Shown here: in pieces, positions 26,000 to 35,160 of the stretch
Position numbering within the stretch: position 1 is the first letter of the stretch
Layout of the letters: every line of letters starts with the position of its first letter
DNA from: Acidobacteriota bacterium
GTDB taxonomy: Bacteria; Acidobacteriota; Blastocatellia; Pyrinomonadales; Pyrinomonadaceae
Assembly: GCA_025463125.1 (NCBI GenBank)
Contig: JAOAPX010000007.1
Span: 1 to 37,404 of the forward strand
Length of the DNA stretch: 37,404 nt
Reading direction: 5' to 3'
Notes under the pieces: model-generated
What the model was told of the DNA's origin: nothing
Seen by the model: only the letters and a program-made list of their open reading frames with translations
Database searches by the model: none
Program-made: the position numbers and the translations under genes

Positions 26000-27385
26000 T
26001 TAGTTTTGAGCTCCGCGACTCGCTTTACCGTTTAATCGCAAAACCGATTCCTTAAATACCGCGCCTCTTTCCTCAAAACTCTGAAACATATCGAAGCTCG
26101 CGCACGCGGGCGCAAGCAAAATCGCGTCGCCGCTTTCAGCCGCCGCAAAGCCTTTTTTCACCGCGTCTTCCATCGAATCGGCGAGAGAGATTTCAGCGTG
26201 ATCTTTTAATTGACTTTCAATGTTTTCCGCGTCTTCGCCGATCAAAACGAGCGCGCGAACCGATTTTTCGATCAAAGGAATCAGCGGCGCATACGGCGCG
26301 TTTTTTCCGCGCCCGCCTAAAATCAGGACGGTTTTCCCGTCGCCTTCGCTCAAAGCTTCGAGCGCTTTTAATGTCGCGTCAACCGAAGTCGCTTTCGAAT
26401 CGTTGTAAAACCGCACGTTGTCAATCTCGGCGACGAATTCGATGCGATGCTCGACGCCTTTGAAGTTCCTGACCGTTTCGCGCATCGAATCGGGCGAAGC
26501 GCCGCAAGCCAAACCGGCGGCAAAAGCAGCCAGTACGTTTTCGACGTTGTGCAGACCGCGCAGAAAAATTTCTTCGCGCGTGGTCAAAACCTTTTCTTTT
26601 CCGTTTGCGCGGCAAACCAAATCGCGACCGCGCAGAAACAAACCTTCTTCGAGTTCTTTTTTTACGGAAAACAAAACGACGTTGGCTTTTAATCCGCTCG
26701 CCCAGCTCGCCGTAATTTCATCGTCGGCGTTTAAGATCGCCACATCGTCGGCGGTTTGATTCATAAACAAACGATGTTTCGCGGCGGCGTAATCCGAGAA
26801 AAAGTCGTAGCGGTCGAGATGATTCGGCGTGACGTTCAGACAAATCCCGACCGTCGGGCGAAATTCTTTTATCGTTTCAAGCTGAAAACTGGAAAGCTCG
26901 CAAACGGTCCAGCCGTTTTCGCTCGAACTCTCCGCCAGGCTGATCAGAGGCGTTCCGATATTTCCGCCGATCCGCGTTTCGATTCCGGAACTTTTTAAAA
27001 GCTCGCCGATCAAAGTCGTCGTCGTCGTTTTGCCGTTCGAGCCGGTAATGCCGACGATTCTGCCTTTCGTAAATCTATACGCGAGCTCGACTTCGCCGAT
27101 AACTTCGCCGTCTTTGCGATCGACATATCGCGCCGGAATCGAATTCGTCGGCACGCCCGGCGAAATAACGACCAGATCGATCTGGTCTAAAAGCCAGGAA
27201 GGAAGATTGCCGTCGATCAAACCGACTTTACGTTCTTTGAGCGCTTTGGCTGCGCCGGACCAGCTTTCGATCGGCTTTTTATCGTGCAAAGCGACGACGG
27301 CGCCGCGTTCCGCCAAAAATTCAGCCGACGCGACGCCGGATTTTCCCGCGCCTAAAACTAAAGATTTTTTTCCTTCCAAATCCAT
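26000..27385 (-). CDS. murD: UDP-N-acetylmuramoylalanine--D-glutamate ligase
   Basis: 461 residues. The N-terminal Rossmann segment is LVLGAGKSGVASAEFL (9-24) and the ATP loop GSNGKTTT (115-122). NVTPNHLDRYDFF and YNDSKATSVDAT follow, both MurD-typical. It adds D-Glu to UDP-MurNAc-L-Ala. Its C-terminus is seven bases from the ftsW start, while a 90-base repeat-filled gap separates it from mraY. Confidence 0.97.
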   Translation of the reverse strand: MDLEGKKSLVLGAGKSGVASAEFLAERGAVVALHDKKPIESWSGAAKALKERKVGLIDGNLPSWLLDQIDLVVISPGVPTNSIPARYVDRKDGEVIGEVELAYRFTKGRIVGITGSNGKTTTTTLIGELLKSSGIETRIGGNIGTPLISLAESSSENGWTVCELSSFQLETIKEFRPTVGICLNVTPNHLDRYDFFSDYAAAKHRLFMNQTADDVAILNADDEITASWASGLKANVVLFSVKKELEEGLFLRGRDLVCRANGKEKVLTTREEIFLRGLHNVENVLAAFAAGLACGASPDSMRETVRNFKGVEHRIEFVAEIDNVRFYNDSKATSVDATLKALEALSEGDGKTVLILGGRGKNAPYAPLIPLIEKSVRALVLIGEDAENIESQLKDHAEISLADSMEDAVKKGFAAAESGDAILLAPACASFDMFQSFEERGAVFKESVLRLNGKASRGAQN

Positions 27386-27406
27386 TTTGATCTTTGACTT
27401 TTACCA

Positions 27407-27467
27407 TCTTTGATTTTTGACCTTTATTTTTTGACCTTTATTAAAGAAAGACCGAAAATCAAAGATT
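27407..27467. repeat. Tandem 14-mer inside an inverted repeat, murD-mraY gap
   Basis: TTTTGACCTTTATT occurs twice in exact tandem (27416-27429, 27430-27443). ATCTTTGATTTT (27407-27418) pairs exactly with 27456-27467. The gap is thus made of seven-base-like words of the GATTTTTGACC type. Confidence 0.75.
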
Positions 27468-27475
27468 AAAAACCG

Positions 27476-28627
27476 TCATCTTAATTTCAGCGTCGATAAA
27501 CTCAGCAGCGCGAAAAGTATCCCGATAATGACAAACCTGAAAACGATTTTCGGCTCTTTCCACCCCGACAACTGGTAATGATGATGAAGCGGCGCCTGCC
27601 GGAAAATTCGTTTCCCGGTGCCCGTGCTCCTTTTCGTAAACTTAAAATATCCGACTTGCAGCATCACCGAAGCCGCTTCCAAAATAAACACGCCGCCGAT
27701 AAACGGCAGTAGAAATTCCTGCTTCGTTAAAATCGCCACCGTTCCGAGAGCTCCGCCGATCGCCAAGCTGCCGACGTCGCCCATAAAAACCTGCGCGGGC
27801 GGCGCGTTATACCATAAAAAGCCGAGACTCGCGCCGACCATCGCGCCGCAGAAAACCGTCAGTTCCGCCGCTTCCGGTTTGTGCGTGATGTCCAGGTAGG
27901 AAGACCAGCGCCCGTCGCTCGAAACATAACAAAGCGCTGTCAGCGCAGACATCGCTATAAAAGTGATGCTCGAAGCCAGTCCGTCCATTCCGTCGGTTAA
28001 ATTCACGGCGTTAGACGACCCGAGCAGCACGAAAATGATAAAGAACAAATAAGGCACGGAATAAATCCAACTCACGCTCGTCGGATAATCCGAGATAGCC
28101 GTCGCCTTAAAAAATGGAATACTCAAATTCCACGGGTAATTTGCGACCCAGTAGAGACAGCCCCAAATGATGATTGCCGTCAGCAATTGCCCGACGATCT
28201 TTTGCCAGCCGGTCAATCCGAGACTGCGCTTCTTGACGATTTTTATATAATCGTCCGCAAATCCGATGGCTCCAAAAGCCAAAGTCGCGCCTAATGCGAG
28301 CCATAGATACAAACTGTCGAGCCGCGCCCAAAGAATAGTCGAAAGAAAAACCGCGGAGAGAATCAAAACGCCGCCCATCGTCGGCGTGCCTTTTTTCGCG
28401 TGATGCTCTGCCGAAAGCTCTTCGCGGATTTCCTGCCCGACTTTTAATTCGGCAAGTTTTCTGATTACTTTTCCGCCGAATAAAAGCGAGATCAGCAGCG
28501 CCGTAATCGTTGCCCAGGCGGTACGGAAAGTAACGTATTGAATAACGTTTAAGCCTTTGAAAAAATACGATTCGCTCATCGCGCCGTATTGCTTGAAAAT
28601 GATTTGATATAATAAGTAATAAAGCAT
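27476..28627 (-). CDS. mraY: Phospho-MurNAc-pentapeptide translocase
   Basis: 383 residues with about ten membrane helices. Hallmarks are [12 protein letters not shown] (75-86), the Asp pair ADDYIK (124-129), [10 protein letters not shown] (209-218) and the late HHHYQ segment. It transfers phospho-MurNAc-pentapeptide to undecaprenyl phosphate, making lipid I. The start MLYYLLY is the usual one for the family. Confidence 0.97.
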   Translation of the reverse strand: MLYYLLYQIIFKQYGAMSESYFFKGLNVIQYVTFRTAWATITALLISLLFGGKVIRKLAELKVGQEIREELSAEHHAKKGTPTMGGVLILSAVFLSTILWARLDSLYLWLALGATLAFGAIGFADDYIKIVKKRSLGLTGWQKIVGQLLTAIIIWGCLYWVANYPWNLSIPFFKATAISDYPTSVSWIYSVPYLFFIIFVLLGSSNAVNLTDGMDGLASSITFIAMSALTALCYVSSDGRWSSYLDITHKPEAAELTVFCGAMVGASLGFLWYNAPPAQVFMGDVGSLAIGGALGTVAILTKQEFLLPFIGGVFILEAASVMLQVGYFKFTKRSTGTGKRIFRQAPLHHHYQLSGWKEPKIVFRFVIIGILFALLSLSTLKLR

Positions 28628-28634
28628 CAGCTTT

Positions 28635-28722
28635 GATTTTGGATTTTGGATTTTTAGATTTTGGATTTGCGGCGCGCCGCTTCTCGAAACCGCTTACCGC
28701 TTATCGCTTACTGCTCGCTTAT
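28635..28722. repeat. Heptamer arrays and 12-base palindrome in the mraY-murF gap
   Basis: GATTTTG-type heptamers occupy 28635-28669. They are followed by the perfect palindrome GCGGCGCGCCGC (28669-28680), then CGCTTAC/CGCTTAT heptamers at 28691-28697, 28698-28704, 28705-28711 and 28716-28722. The last array extends into murF and forms its stop codon (28708-28710) and final residues. Confidence 0.8.
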
Positions 28723-30165
28723 CTCAAATCTCTCCAATATTTTTTCAACCACTTTTTCCGTCCGCACCCCGCGCGAACCTTTTACTAAAATCAAATCGCC
28801 CGATTTGATCTCGTTTATTAAAAATTCTCCGGCTTCGTCAGACGATCCGGCAAATTTCGAATCTCTTAAACCCGCATTTTGCGCGCTTTCGACCATTTCC
28901 CGCGCCAAACCGCGAACGCCGATCAAACAATCAATCCCGGCGCTCGCCAGTTTTTCGCCTGTTTCGCGGTGAATTTCCTTTTCCCGCGCGCCGAGTTCGA
29001 GCATTTCGCCGGCAACGACGATCTTTCGTTTCGCGTTTGCGCCGCCTTCGTTCAAAGTTTTAACCATCGAAAGAAGCGCGCTCGGATTCGAATTATACGA
29101 ATCGTTTATAACCGTAAAACCTTCGGCAAAATGCAAAACTTCGCCGCGCTGCGGCGGCGGCGCGATCGTTTTCAAAGCGTCCGCGATTTCCCGGGCAGAC
29201 ATACCGAAGCTATATCCGACCGCCGAAGCGGCGAGCGCGTTTAGAACATTATGTTTTCCCGACAATGAAAAAATCACGTCGGCTGTACCGCCGGGTATAG
29301 ATAAAGTAAACCGCATTTCACCGAACCTTGTCATTACGATATCCGTTGCCGTAACGTCAGCCTTTTGCTCGATTCCATACGTAACTGTTGAACCCTTTAC
29401 GAGTTCGCGCATCGCAAGCACGCGCCGGTCGTCGGCATTTAAAACTGCCGTGCCGTTCGGCTTCATGCCTTCGACAAGCTCTGCTTTCGCTTTCGCCACA
29501 TTTTCTATCGAGCCGAGATGCTCGACGTGAACCGGCAAAACGTTTAATTCGACGGCAATGTCCGGCGGCGTAATCCGGCACAAACGCGCGATTTCGTTGT
29601 TCGGCGTGGACATCCCCATTTCGAGAACGGCGACGTCGTAGCTTGCGTCCTGCGCCAGGTTCAAAACCGTTATGGGAAGCCCCAAGCCGTTATTGTAATT
29701 TTTAAGATTTCGCAGAACTTTTCTGCCTGAAGAAGCCAAAACGTGTGCGGTCAATTCTTTCGCCGTCGTTTTTCCGGCGCTGCCGGTAACGGCTACGACC
29801 GGCTTGTTCCATTCGAGATAAACGCCGTGCGCGAGTTTTTGAAAAGCCCGAATGGTATCGGGGACGAAAATTAATTTGTCAGAGTATTTACCAAGCTCCG
29901 CGCGGTATTCTTCGTATTTGTCCGGTCGGATGACGCAGGCGACAGCGCCTTTTTCAAAAGCCGAAACGGCGTATTTCGCTCCGTCTGCAAAATCGCCGTT
30001 AAAACAATTGTTTTGAAAATCAGGCTGCGAAAGCGCGAAAAAGACGTTTCCCGCCTGAACTTCGCGCGAATCGATAATAAACGAGCGCGCCTCTTCACCG
30101 AGCAGCGCCGGGTTCAGGCGGGAAGCATCCGCTTCCATATATTTAATTGCTGTTTCAAGTTTCAA
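28708..30165 (-). CDS. murF: UDP-MurNAc-tripeptide--D-Ala-D-Ala ligase
   Basis: 485 residues from TTG 30165. DSREV is at 32-36, the ATP loop GSAGKTT at 128-134, and NDSYNSNPSALLSM near 345 is typical of MurF. It adds D-Ala-D-Ala to complete the pentapeptide. The TTG overlaps the ftsI stop as TTGA, with no Shine-Dalgarno sequence, so initiation probably relies on terminating ribosomes. ATG 30138 is an alternative but would trim the first strand-helix of the substrate domain. The start lies within a TTGAAAC tandem repeat, and the stop within another heptamer array. Confidence 0.95.
   Translation of the reverse strand: MKLETAIKYMEADASRLNPALLGEEARSFIIDSREVQAGNVFFALSQPDFQNNCFNGDFADGAKYAVSAFEKGAVACVIRPDKYEEYRAELGKYSDKLIFVPDTIRAFQKLAHGVYLEWNKPVVAVTGSAGKTTAKELTAHVLASSGRKVLRNLKNYNNGLGLPITVLNLAQDASYDVAVLEMGMSTPNNEIARLCRITPPDIAVELNVLPVHVEHLGSIENVAKAKAELVEGMKPNGTAVLNADDRRVLAMRELVKGSTVTYGIEQKADVTATDIVMTRFGEMRFTLSIPGGTADVIFSLSGKHNVLNALAASAVGYSFGMSAREIADALKTIAPPPQRGEVLHFAEGFTVINDSYNSNPSALLSMVKTLNEGGANAKRKIVVAGEMLELGAREKEIHRETGEKLASAGIDCLIGVRGLAREMVESAQNAGLRDSKFAGSSDEAGEFLINEIKSGDLILVKGSRGVRTEKVVEKILERFEISEQ
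30152..30165. repeat. Tandem heptamer GTTTCAA x2 at the ftsI/murF junction
   Basis: GTTTCAA at 30152-30158 and 30159-30165 (TTGAAAC on the coding strand). The first coding-strand copy supplies both the ftsI stop TGA and the murF start TTG. Confidence 0.7.
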
Positions 30166-32264
30166 GTTTTTTGTTTCGCTCGCTCGCCCGAAGATTTATT
30201 TTTCGTTTCCGCTTTCGGCTTTTCACTTGTTTGCGCCGTCGCTTTAGGTTTCGGTTTTTCTTTTACGCCTTTTTTGTCGCTTTCGACCGGCGCTTTATTT
30301 TCTTTTAAAGGCGCGCCGTTATTGGCTTCCTTAACGGGCTGCACCGTTTGAGCGGTTCCGGCGGTTTGATTGGCGGAATTTTGTTCGCCCGCAACCTGGT
30401 TTTCCGCTTCGCTCCAGCCTAAAATATTTTCGTTTACCGGCGGCACGAGGCTTTCCGTTTCCGAAGGAATTTGCTCAGCCGTTAAGGTTTCCTGCTGAAT
30501 ATTGCTGTCGGGAATAATGTTCATTTCCGGCAGAATCTGTTCGGCTATTTCGCGGAACACAGGCGCGGAAACCTGACCGCCGTCACGCGCTCCGCCCCTC
30601 GGTTCATCCATCACGACCGCAATGACGACTGACGGATTATCCGCCGGAGCCATTCCGATAAATGAAGAAACGTATTTGCTCGAATCAACTCTTTTCGTTT
30701 TTGCGTTAAATTTCCACGCGGTTCCCGTTTTTCCAGCCGAAGTGTAGCCGTTTAACTGAGCCCGCTTGCCGGTTCCCGCAACGACCACCTGACGCAGCAT
30801 CGAGCGCACGTCGCGCGCAGTTTCAGCCGTAACAACCTGAGTTGGCTGCGGCTCGGTTGCGCTGAATACGGTACCGTCTGCTTGTCGGATTTCTTTGATA
30901 ATGCGGGGTTGAACTCTAACGCCGTCATTGGCTATAGTCGCAAAAGCCGACGCCATTTGCAACGCCGAAACACCAATTTCATAACCGATCGACATCGAAG
31001 CCAAACTGTCGCCCTGCCAGACGCGCGGCGGGCGCACGATGCCGTTTGCTTCGGCGGGCAATTCGATGCCTGTCGGTTTTCCGAAACCGAATTTTTGAAC
31101 GTATTCGAAGAACTTTTCCTTGCCGAGACCGAGCGCCGTTCTGATCGCCGAAACGTTGCTCGAAACCGCCATCGCATCTTTATACGACATAGAACTACGC
31201 GAATGATGATCGCTGAAGCGGTGCCCGGCGACATCGATCGTTTTGCTCGCAAAATGAATTTCCGCGTCGGCGTTTATCAGGTTTTCATTGACCGCTCCGC
31301 TGTAAGTCACAATCTTGAAAATCGAACCCGGCGAATAATTGTCGTGAATGGCGCGGTTGACGTAATTTTCTACGGAAAATTCCGTGTAGCGGTTCGGGTC
31401 GAAAGTCGGGTAATTAGCCAGCGCCAGAATTTCGCCGGTTTTCGGATCAAGCACGACCGCCATTCCCGATTTGGAATTAGAACTTTTAACTCCCGCGGCA
31501 AGCGCCTGTTCGACTTTGTACTGAATCGAATGGCTGACGGTTAAAACAACGTCTTTCGGCGGCTCGCGTTCTTCGGTCTCGTCAGATTCGTCGTAAACTC
31601 TGCCGTGCCGGTCGCGGTCCTGCCAGCCTTTTATAACCGCGCCGTGCAGATTCGATTCCTGAGACTGCTCGATGCCGGCGCTGCCGATGTCGTCGGCATT
31701 GCTGAACCCGATAATCTGCGCCGCTAAGGTTTGATACGGGTAACTTCGTTTCTGCTCTTCGCGCCAGTATAAACCGGGCGAGCGCGGCAAATCGAATTTT
31801 CTTAAATTTCGATCTTCGAGCTCTTCATTAATTTTATCGACCGCATTTTCGTCGAGCTTTCGCGCCAGCCAGACAAATCTTTTACCGTGCTCTTTGGCTT
31901 CTTTTAAGTTTTTTAAGATTTCGTTCGGTTTGACCTTCAACACGCCAGCCACCTGTTTTGCCGCGGCTTCGACGTCTTCGATTTCGCGCGGATCGGCGTA
32001 AAGCGATTTAACTTTAACGCTCATCGCCAGCGGTCTGTTGTTGCGGTCGTAGATCGTGCCGCGAAGCTGTTTGCTTTTAATTTGATCGCGCCGCTGGTTA
32101 AGAGCTTTGTCGCGCAGCGCTTCGTGTTGATTGATTTGCAGATGAACGAGTCGCACGCCGATGCCGCCGATCCACAAAATAAAAAACGCGACAATCAGCA
32201 TAAACCGCGTAAAAGCCGTCTGCATGGGATTTTTTTTCTTTGTCTTTTTCGCTTGTCGGCGCAT
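30162..32264 (-). CDS. ftsI: Septal class B penicillin-binding protein FtsI (PBP3-like) with Lys-rich tail
   Basis: 700 residues. There is one membrane helix (about 20-38), a dimerisation domain, and a transpeptidase domain with SPGSIFK (Ser314, Lys317), SSN (368-370) and KTGT (512-515). It cross-links septal peptidoglycan with FtsW. Residues about 590-700 form a disordered Lys/Pro/Ala/Glu-rich periplasmic tail in place of PASTA domains. The tail contains SEKPKAETK (680-688), close to a string in FtsL. The gene follows ftsL after 30 bases and overlaps murF by four. murE, which usually follows ftsI, is absent. Confidence 0.95.
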   Translation of the reverse strand: MRRQAKKTKKKNPMQTAFTRFMLIVAFFILWIGGIGVRLVHLQINQHEALRDKALNQRRDQIKSKQLRGTIYDRNNRPLAMSVKVKSLYADPREIEDVEAAAKQVAGVLKVKPNEILKNLKEAKEHGKRFVWLARKLDENAVDKINEELEDRNLRKFDLPRSPGLYWREEQKRSYPYQTLAAQIIGFSNADDIGSAGIEQSQESNLHGAVIKGWQDRDRHGRVYDESDETEEREPPKDVVLTVSHSIQYKVEQALAAGVKSSNSKSGMAVVLDPKTGEILALANYPTFDPNRYTEFSVENYVNRAIHDNYSPGSIFKIVTYSGAVNENLINADAEIHFASKTIDVAGHRFSDHHSRSSMSYKDAMAVSSNVSAIRTALGLGKEKFFEYVQKFGFGKPTGIELPAEANGIVRPPRVWQGDSLASMSIGYEIGVSALQMASAFATIANDGVRVQPRIIKEIRQADGTVFSATEPQPTQVVTAETARDVRSMLRQVVVAGTGKRAQLNGYTSAGKTGTAWKFNAKTKRVDSSKYVSSFIGMAPADNPSVVIAVVMDEPRGGARDGGQVSAPVFREIAEQILPEMNIIPDSNIQQETLTAEQIPSETESLVPPVNENILGWSEAENQVAGEQNSANQTAGTAQTVQPVKEANNGAPLKENKAPVESDKKGVKEKPKPKATAQTSEKPKAETKNKSSGERAKQKT

Positions 32265-32294
32265 GTTTTATTTGTCTAATCGCTTTTGCTTGTT

Positions 32295-32843
32295 TTATTT
32301 AACTGTTTTAGCCTGCGTTTTTTCTTTCTGGTCGGAAGTTTTCTTCGCGTCCGAAGCTTTCTTTTCGGTTTTCGCGGGTTTGTCCGGCTTTGCAGGTTTA
32401 TCGTCGGCTTTATTGGCGGAAGGCTGCGCCGGTTTTGTTTCGGCTTCAGGTTTTTCCGAAGGCTTTGTCGCGGCGTTTTTATCGGTCGGAGATTTTACGC
32501 CGGATTGCCCGTTGTTTCGATAAACCTCGATATTGCTTGCCGTCATCGTCGTCAAACCGATTTTTTTCGCCGCTTTTTTAATTTCAGACGGCGAAAGCGC
32601 GATTTCCTTTTCGAGAATCAACCGGCGTTTTTCGCTTTCGAGCTCATCGATCTGCCTGCGCAGCTTGGAATTTTTCATTCCGAACTCAATCGAAGAAAAA
32701 TGCTGCCGCGCGGCTAAGAAAAAGCCGACAACCAAAATCAAACCAAAAAAGAGCGTCATTAAACCATAGCGCCACGGTATCGAGTTGCTTTCGCGTTTAT
32801 GTCTTTTATTTGATTTGTTTTGCGGAAGGGTTCTTTTTCTCAT
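32295..32843 (-). CDS. ftsL: FtsL-like septum protein with Lys/Pro-rich C-terminal tail
   Basis: 182 residues; FtsL proteins are usually about 90-120. A basic N-terminus (1-24), one membrane helix (about 26-45) and a short coiled coil (about 52-82, IDELESEKRRLILEKE) match FtsL. Residues about 117-182 are a low-complexity Lys/Pro/Ala/Glu tail, expected in the periplasm. Sequence identity in this family is weak, so the name rests on topology and on the slot between rsmH and ftsI. FtsL bridges FtsQ with FtsI/FtsW. Confidence 0.85.
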   Translation of the reverse strand: MRKRTLPQNKSNKRHKRESNSIPWRYGLMTLFFGLILVVGFFLAARQHFSSIEFGMKNSKLRRQIDELESEKRRLILEKEIALSPSEIKKAAKKIGLTTMTASNIEVYRNNGQSGVKSPTDKNAATKPSEKPEAETKPAQPSANKADDKPAKPDKPAKTEKKASDAKKTSDQKEKTQAKTVK

Positions 32844-32872
32844 AGAATTTTCAGGTAGTAGCGTGCAAATTT

Positions 32873-33826
32873 TTAGCTTAACTTCAAACAGGCTCGAAGC
32901 TTTGCGCTGCGGGCTCGCGGATTTTCCGTCGTTTCCGCTTCGCCTGAAATTACCGGCTTGCGCGTTAAAATTTCAATTCTCTTTTCAGCTCCGCAAACGC
33001 ATTGCGGAATTCGCGGCGGACAGAAACATTTGCCCGAAAGCTTCTGGAAGTTTTGTTTAACGATGCGGTCTTCAAGCGAATGAAACGTAATTACCGCAAA
33101 TCTTCCGTTCGTTTTCAAAACATCTATGCCGTCGCGCACGAAATCTTCTAAAATCTCCAGCTCGCGGTTAACGGCGATTCGCAAAGCCTGGAACGTTTTG
33201 GTCGCCGGATGGATTTTGTCCTTCTTGTTGTACCCGACGGCTTTTTCAACCGTTTCCGCCAATTCTCGGGTCGTTTTTACAGGCTCGCCGATCTCTCTTT
33301 TCCAAACGATGCGCCGGGCAATTCGTCGCGAAAGCCTCTCTTCGCCGTATTTGTAAATCAAATCGGCGATTTCCTCTTCCGATAAGGTTTCAAGCAGTTC
33401 GGCGGCTGTTTCCGTGTCCGAATCGGCATCCATACGCATATCGAGCGGCGCGTCGAAACGAAAACTGAAACCGCGCTCGCCCGTATCGAACTGAAGCGAA
33501 GAAACGCCCAGATCGGCTAAAACGCCGTTTACCTTTTCAATGCCCGCTTCGGCTAAAACCGTTTTGATTTCGGCAAAGTTCGAATGAAAAATCAGCACTC
33601 TTTCGCCGTATTTCGCCAGCCTTTCTTTTGCGTATCCGATGGCTTCGAAGTCCTGGTCGATGCCGATCAGGCGCACGTCGGGCGCGGCTTCAAGAATCGC
33701 CTCGGAATGCCCGCCCAAGCCGAGCGTCGCGTCAACATACACTCCGCCCGCTTCGGGCTGCAATAATCGAATGGATTCTTCAAGCAAAACGGAACGATGC
33801 AAATTTTCGGCGCTGTTTTTTAACAT
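32873..33826 (-). CDS. rsmH: 16S rRNA (cytosine-1402-N4)-methyltransferase
   Basis: 317 residues from ATG 33826. It opens MLKNSAENLHRSVLLEE, with the SAM loop DATLGLGGHS (32-41) and GIDQDFEAI following. FHSLEDRIVK and a Cys-containing stretch near the C-terminus are family-typical. It methylates C1402 of 16S rRNA. GTG 33868 would add 14 residues but gives a non-standard N-terminus. This is the first gene of the division cluster; mraZ, its usual upstream neighbour, is missing. Confidence 0.95.
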   Translation of the reverse strand: MLKNSAENLHRSVLLEESIRLLQPEAGGVYVDATLGLGGHSEAILEAAPDVRLIGIDQDFEAIGYAKERLAKYGERVLIFHSNFAEIKTVLAEAGIEKVNGVLADLGVSSLQFDTGERGFSFRFDAPLDMRMDADSDTETAAELLETLSEEEIADLIYKYGEERLSRRIARRIVWKREIGEPVKTTRELAETVEKAVGYNKKDKIHPATKTFQALRIAVNRELEILEDFVRDGIDVLKTNGRFAVITFHSLEDRIVKQNFQKLSGKCFCPPRIPQCVCGAEKRIEILTRKPVISGEAETTENPRARSAKLRACLKLS

Positions 33827-33828
33827 CT

Positions 33829-33888
33829 TCAAAGATCGCAGTTTTCTTGCAAATCCCTTTCGAGACACAAAATGCCCGCAGATTTCAT
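33829..33888 (-). CDS. Possible 19-residue leader peptide upstream of rsmH
   Basis: ATG 33888 opens 19 codons (MKSAGILCLERDLQENCDL) ending at TGA 33829, two bases before the rsmH ATG. AAAGG lies about eight bases upstream, a better ribosome binding site than rsmH itself has. The tight spacing would suit translational coupling. It may be chance. Confidence 0.25.
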   Translation of the reverse strand: MKSAGILCLERDLQENCDL

Positions 33889-34107
33889 TGTCAAACCTTT
33901 GCTAAACCACTGTTTTTTTGTTAGATTTTACGCGGAAACTTGAATGTTTTAGACCGTCCTGCCTAAAGATAATTATTTACTTTGTTTTCCGCGCGGCATC
34001 TTTAGAATTTCCTGGGGAAAAGTGCTTAAACTTTTAAACACATACTTTATCGAAAAATACCCGCCTGACTTTCAACTTTACAACCTGTTTATCAACTACT
34101 TGCAAGA

Positions 34108-34137
34108 ATATTACGATTATTTTTCACCGACTGTCAA
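34108..34137 (-). promoter_or_regulatory. Sigma-70-like promoter of the division cluster
   Basis: On the minus strand TTGACA (34137-34132) is followed, after 18 bases, by TAATAT (34113-34108). This is the best -35/-10 pair found in the window. Transcription would begin near 34100 and give rsmH a leader of roughly 275 bases. Confidence 0.6.
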
Positions 34138-34278
34138 GAAATATTTCCACTTTTAATTAATCAACTGCTTAAATTTTTCGCCGCGTCCGAGGAAAGTTTT
34201 TTTATCGGATATAATAGTTTGAAATGCGAATTTCTTTTTATCGCCGCTTTACGATAAAGTGTAGTTTTTATATCGCTA

Positions 34279-35079
34279 ATGAATCCGATTTTTTTCCAAC
34301 TTCTAATCTTCGGCTTATCCGCCGCTTTTGCCAATGTTCTTGGCGGTTTAATTCTTTATCCGTCACAAATCCATAAAAATTACAAGAGACTTTTAAAGTA
34401 TCTGCTCGCTCTCGGCGCGGGATTTATGCTGGCTGTGACGTTTTTTGAGATTATTCCGAAAACCGTCGTTATGTGGCAAAAAATCAACCCGAACGACAGC
34501 GAAAACCTCGCTATGCCGATGATTCTGCTGCTCGCCGGCTATCTTTTAACGCAGTTTTTCGAGCATACCATCGCGCCGCATTTCCATCTCGGCGAAGAAG
34601 TTCATTCCGATCACCTGATCTCGTCTCGCTCGGCTTACACGGCTATCGGAGGACTTTTAATTCACACTTTTTTCGACGGAGTTTCGATTGCCGCCGCTTC
34701 GCAGATCGATATCAAGGTCGGTTTCCTGGTATTCATCGCCATTTTCCTGCATAAATTCCCCGAAGGCTTCACGATCGCCTCAATGATCCTGGCGGCTGGA
34801 AAAGGGTTTAGGGAAGTTTTAATCGCCACGTCGATGGTCGGTTTAACCACTCTTGCGGGCGTATTTCTTTTTTATTTTATCGGCTCAAACTTCGATTCTT
34901 CGATCGCGTATGCGCTTCCGCTCGCGAGCGGCGTGACGCTTTACGTTGCCGCAAGCGATTTGATACCGGAAGTAAATCATCACGGAGGCAAGCGCCCGCT
35001 TGTCTCGTTCGCCGTTTTTGCCGGCGTTGCGCTGTTTTTTATGCTTCATTTCGTTTTGCACTCCCTGATCGAAAGTTAA
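34279..35079 (+). CDS. ZIP-family metal transporter
   Basis: 266 residues with about eight membrane helices. Metal-site motifs are HTFFDG (His129, Asp133) on helix IV and HKFPEG (His158, Glu162) on helix V. The loop between helices III and IV holds His-rich HFHLGEEVHSDH (101-112), probably a metal-collecting loop. ZIP proteins bring zinc, iron or manganese into the cytoplasm; the metal cannot be deduced. It diverges from the division cluster and is followed by the TPM gene after about 80 bases. Confidence 0.92.
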   Translation: MNPIFFQLLIFGLSAAFANVLGGLILYPSQIHKNYKRLLKYLLALGAGFMLAVTFFEIIPKTVVMWQKINPNDSENLAMPMILLLAGYLLTQFFEHTIAPHFHLGEEVHSDHLISSRSAYTAIGGLLIHTFFDGVSIAAASQIDIKVGFLVFIAIFLHKFPEGFTIASMILAAGKGFREVLIATSMVGLTTLAGVFLFYFIGSNFDSSIAYALPLASGVTLYVAASDLIPEVNHHGGKRPLVSFAVFAGVALFFMLHFVLHSLIES

Positions 35080-35160
35080 AATAAAGTGTTAAGGTAAAAG
35101 AGCGGGAACTTTACACTCGATACTTTCGTATTCCTGTTAGATTTGGCAAAATCAATATTA

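Larger units (their letters stand above)
33827..34278. other. Gene-free region upstream of the division cluster and ZIP transporter
   Basis: About 450 bases between divergent genes. It holds a leftward promoter (34108-34137), a long rsmH leader with an eight-base inverted repeat CTAAAGAT/ATCTTTAG (33963-33970 with 33998-34005), a 19-codon leader ORF (33829-33888), and a TATAAT string at 34210-34215 that may serve the rightward ZIP gene, although no good -35 pairs with it. No mraZ or other full-size frame is present. Confidence 0.7.

Noticed and set aside
28635-28722. Possible CRISPR array
   Set aside because: The units are 7 bases long in tandem, without 23-40-base repeats, spacers or cas genes.
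30882-31544. Plus-strand 220-codon frame opposite ftsI
   Set aside because: Antisense to the conserved transpeptidase domain; composition typical of a reverse-frame shadow.
33827-33868. GTG start at 33868 for rsmH
   Set aside because: It adds 14 residues not typical of RsmH; the ATG at 33826 gives the usual length and N-terminus.
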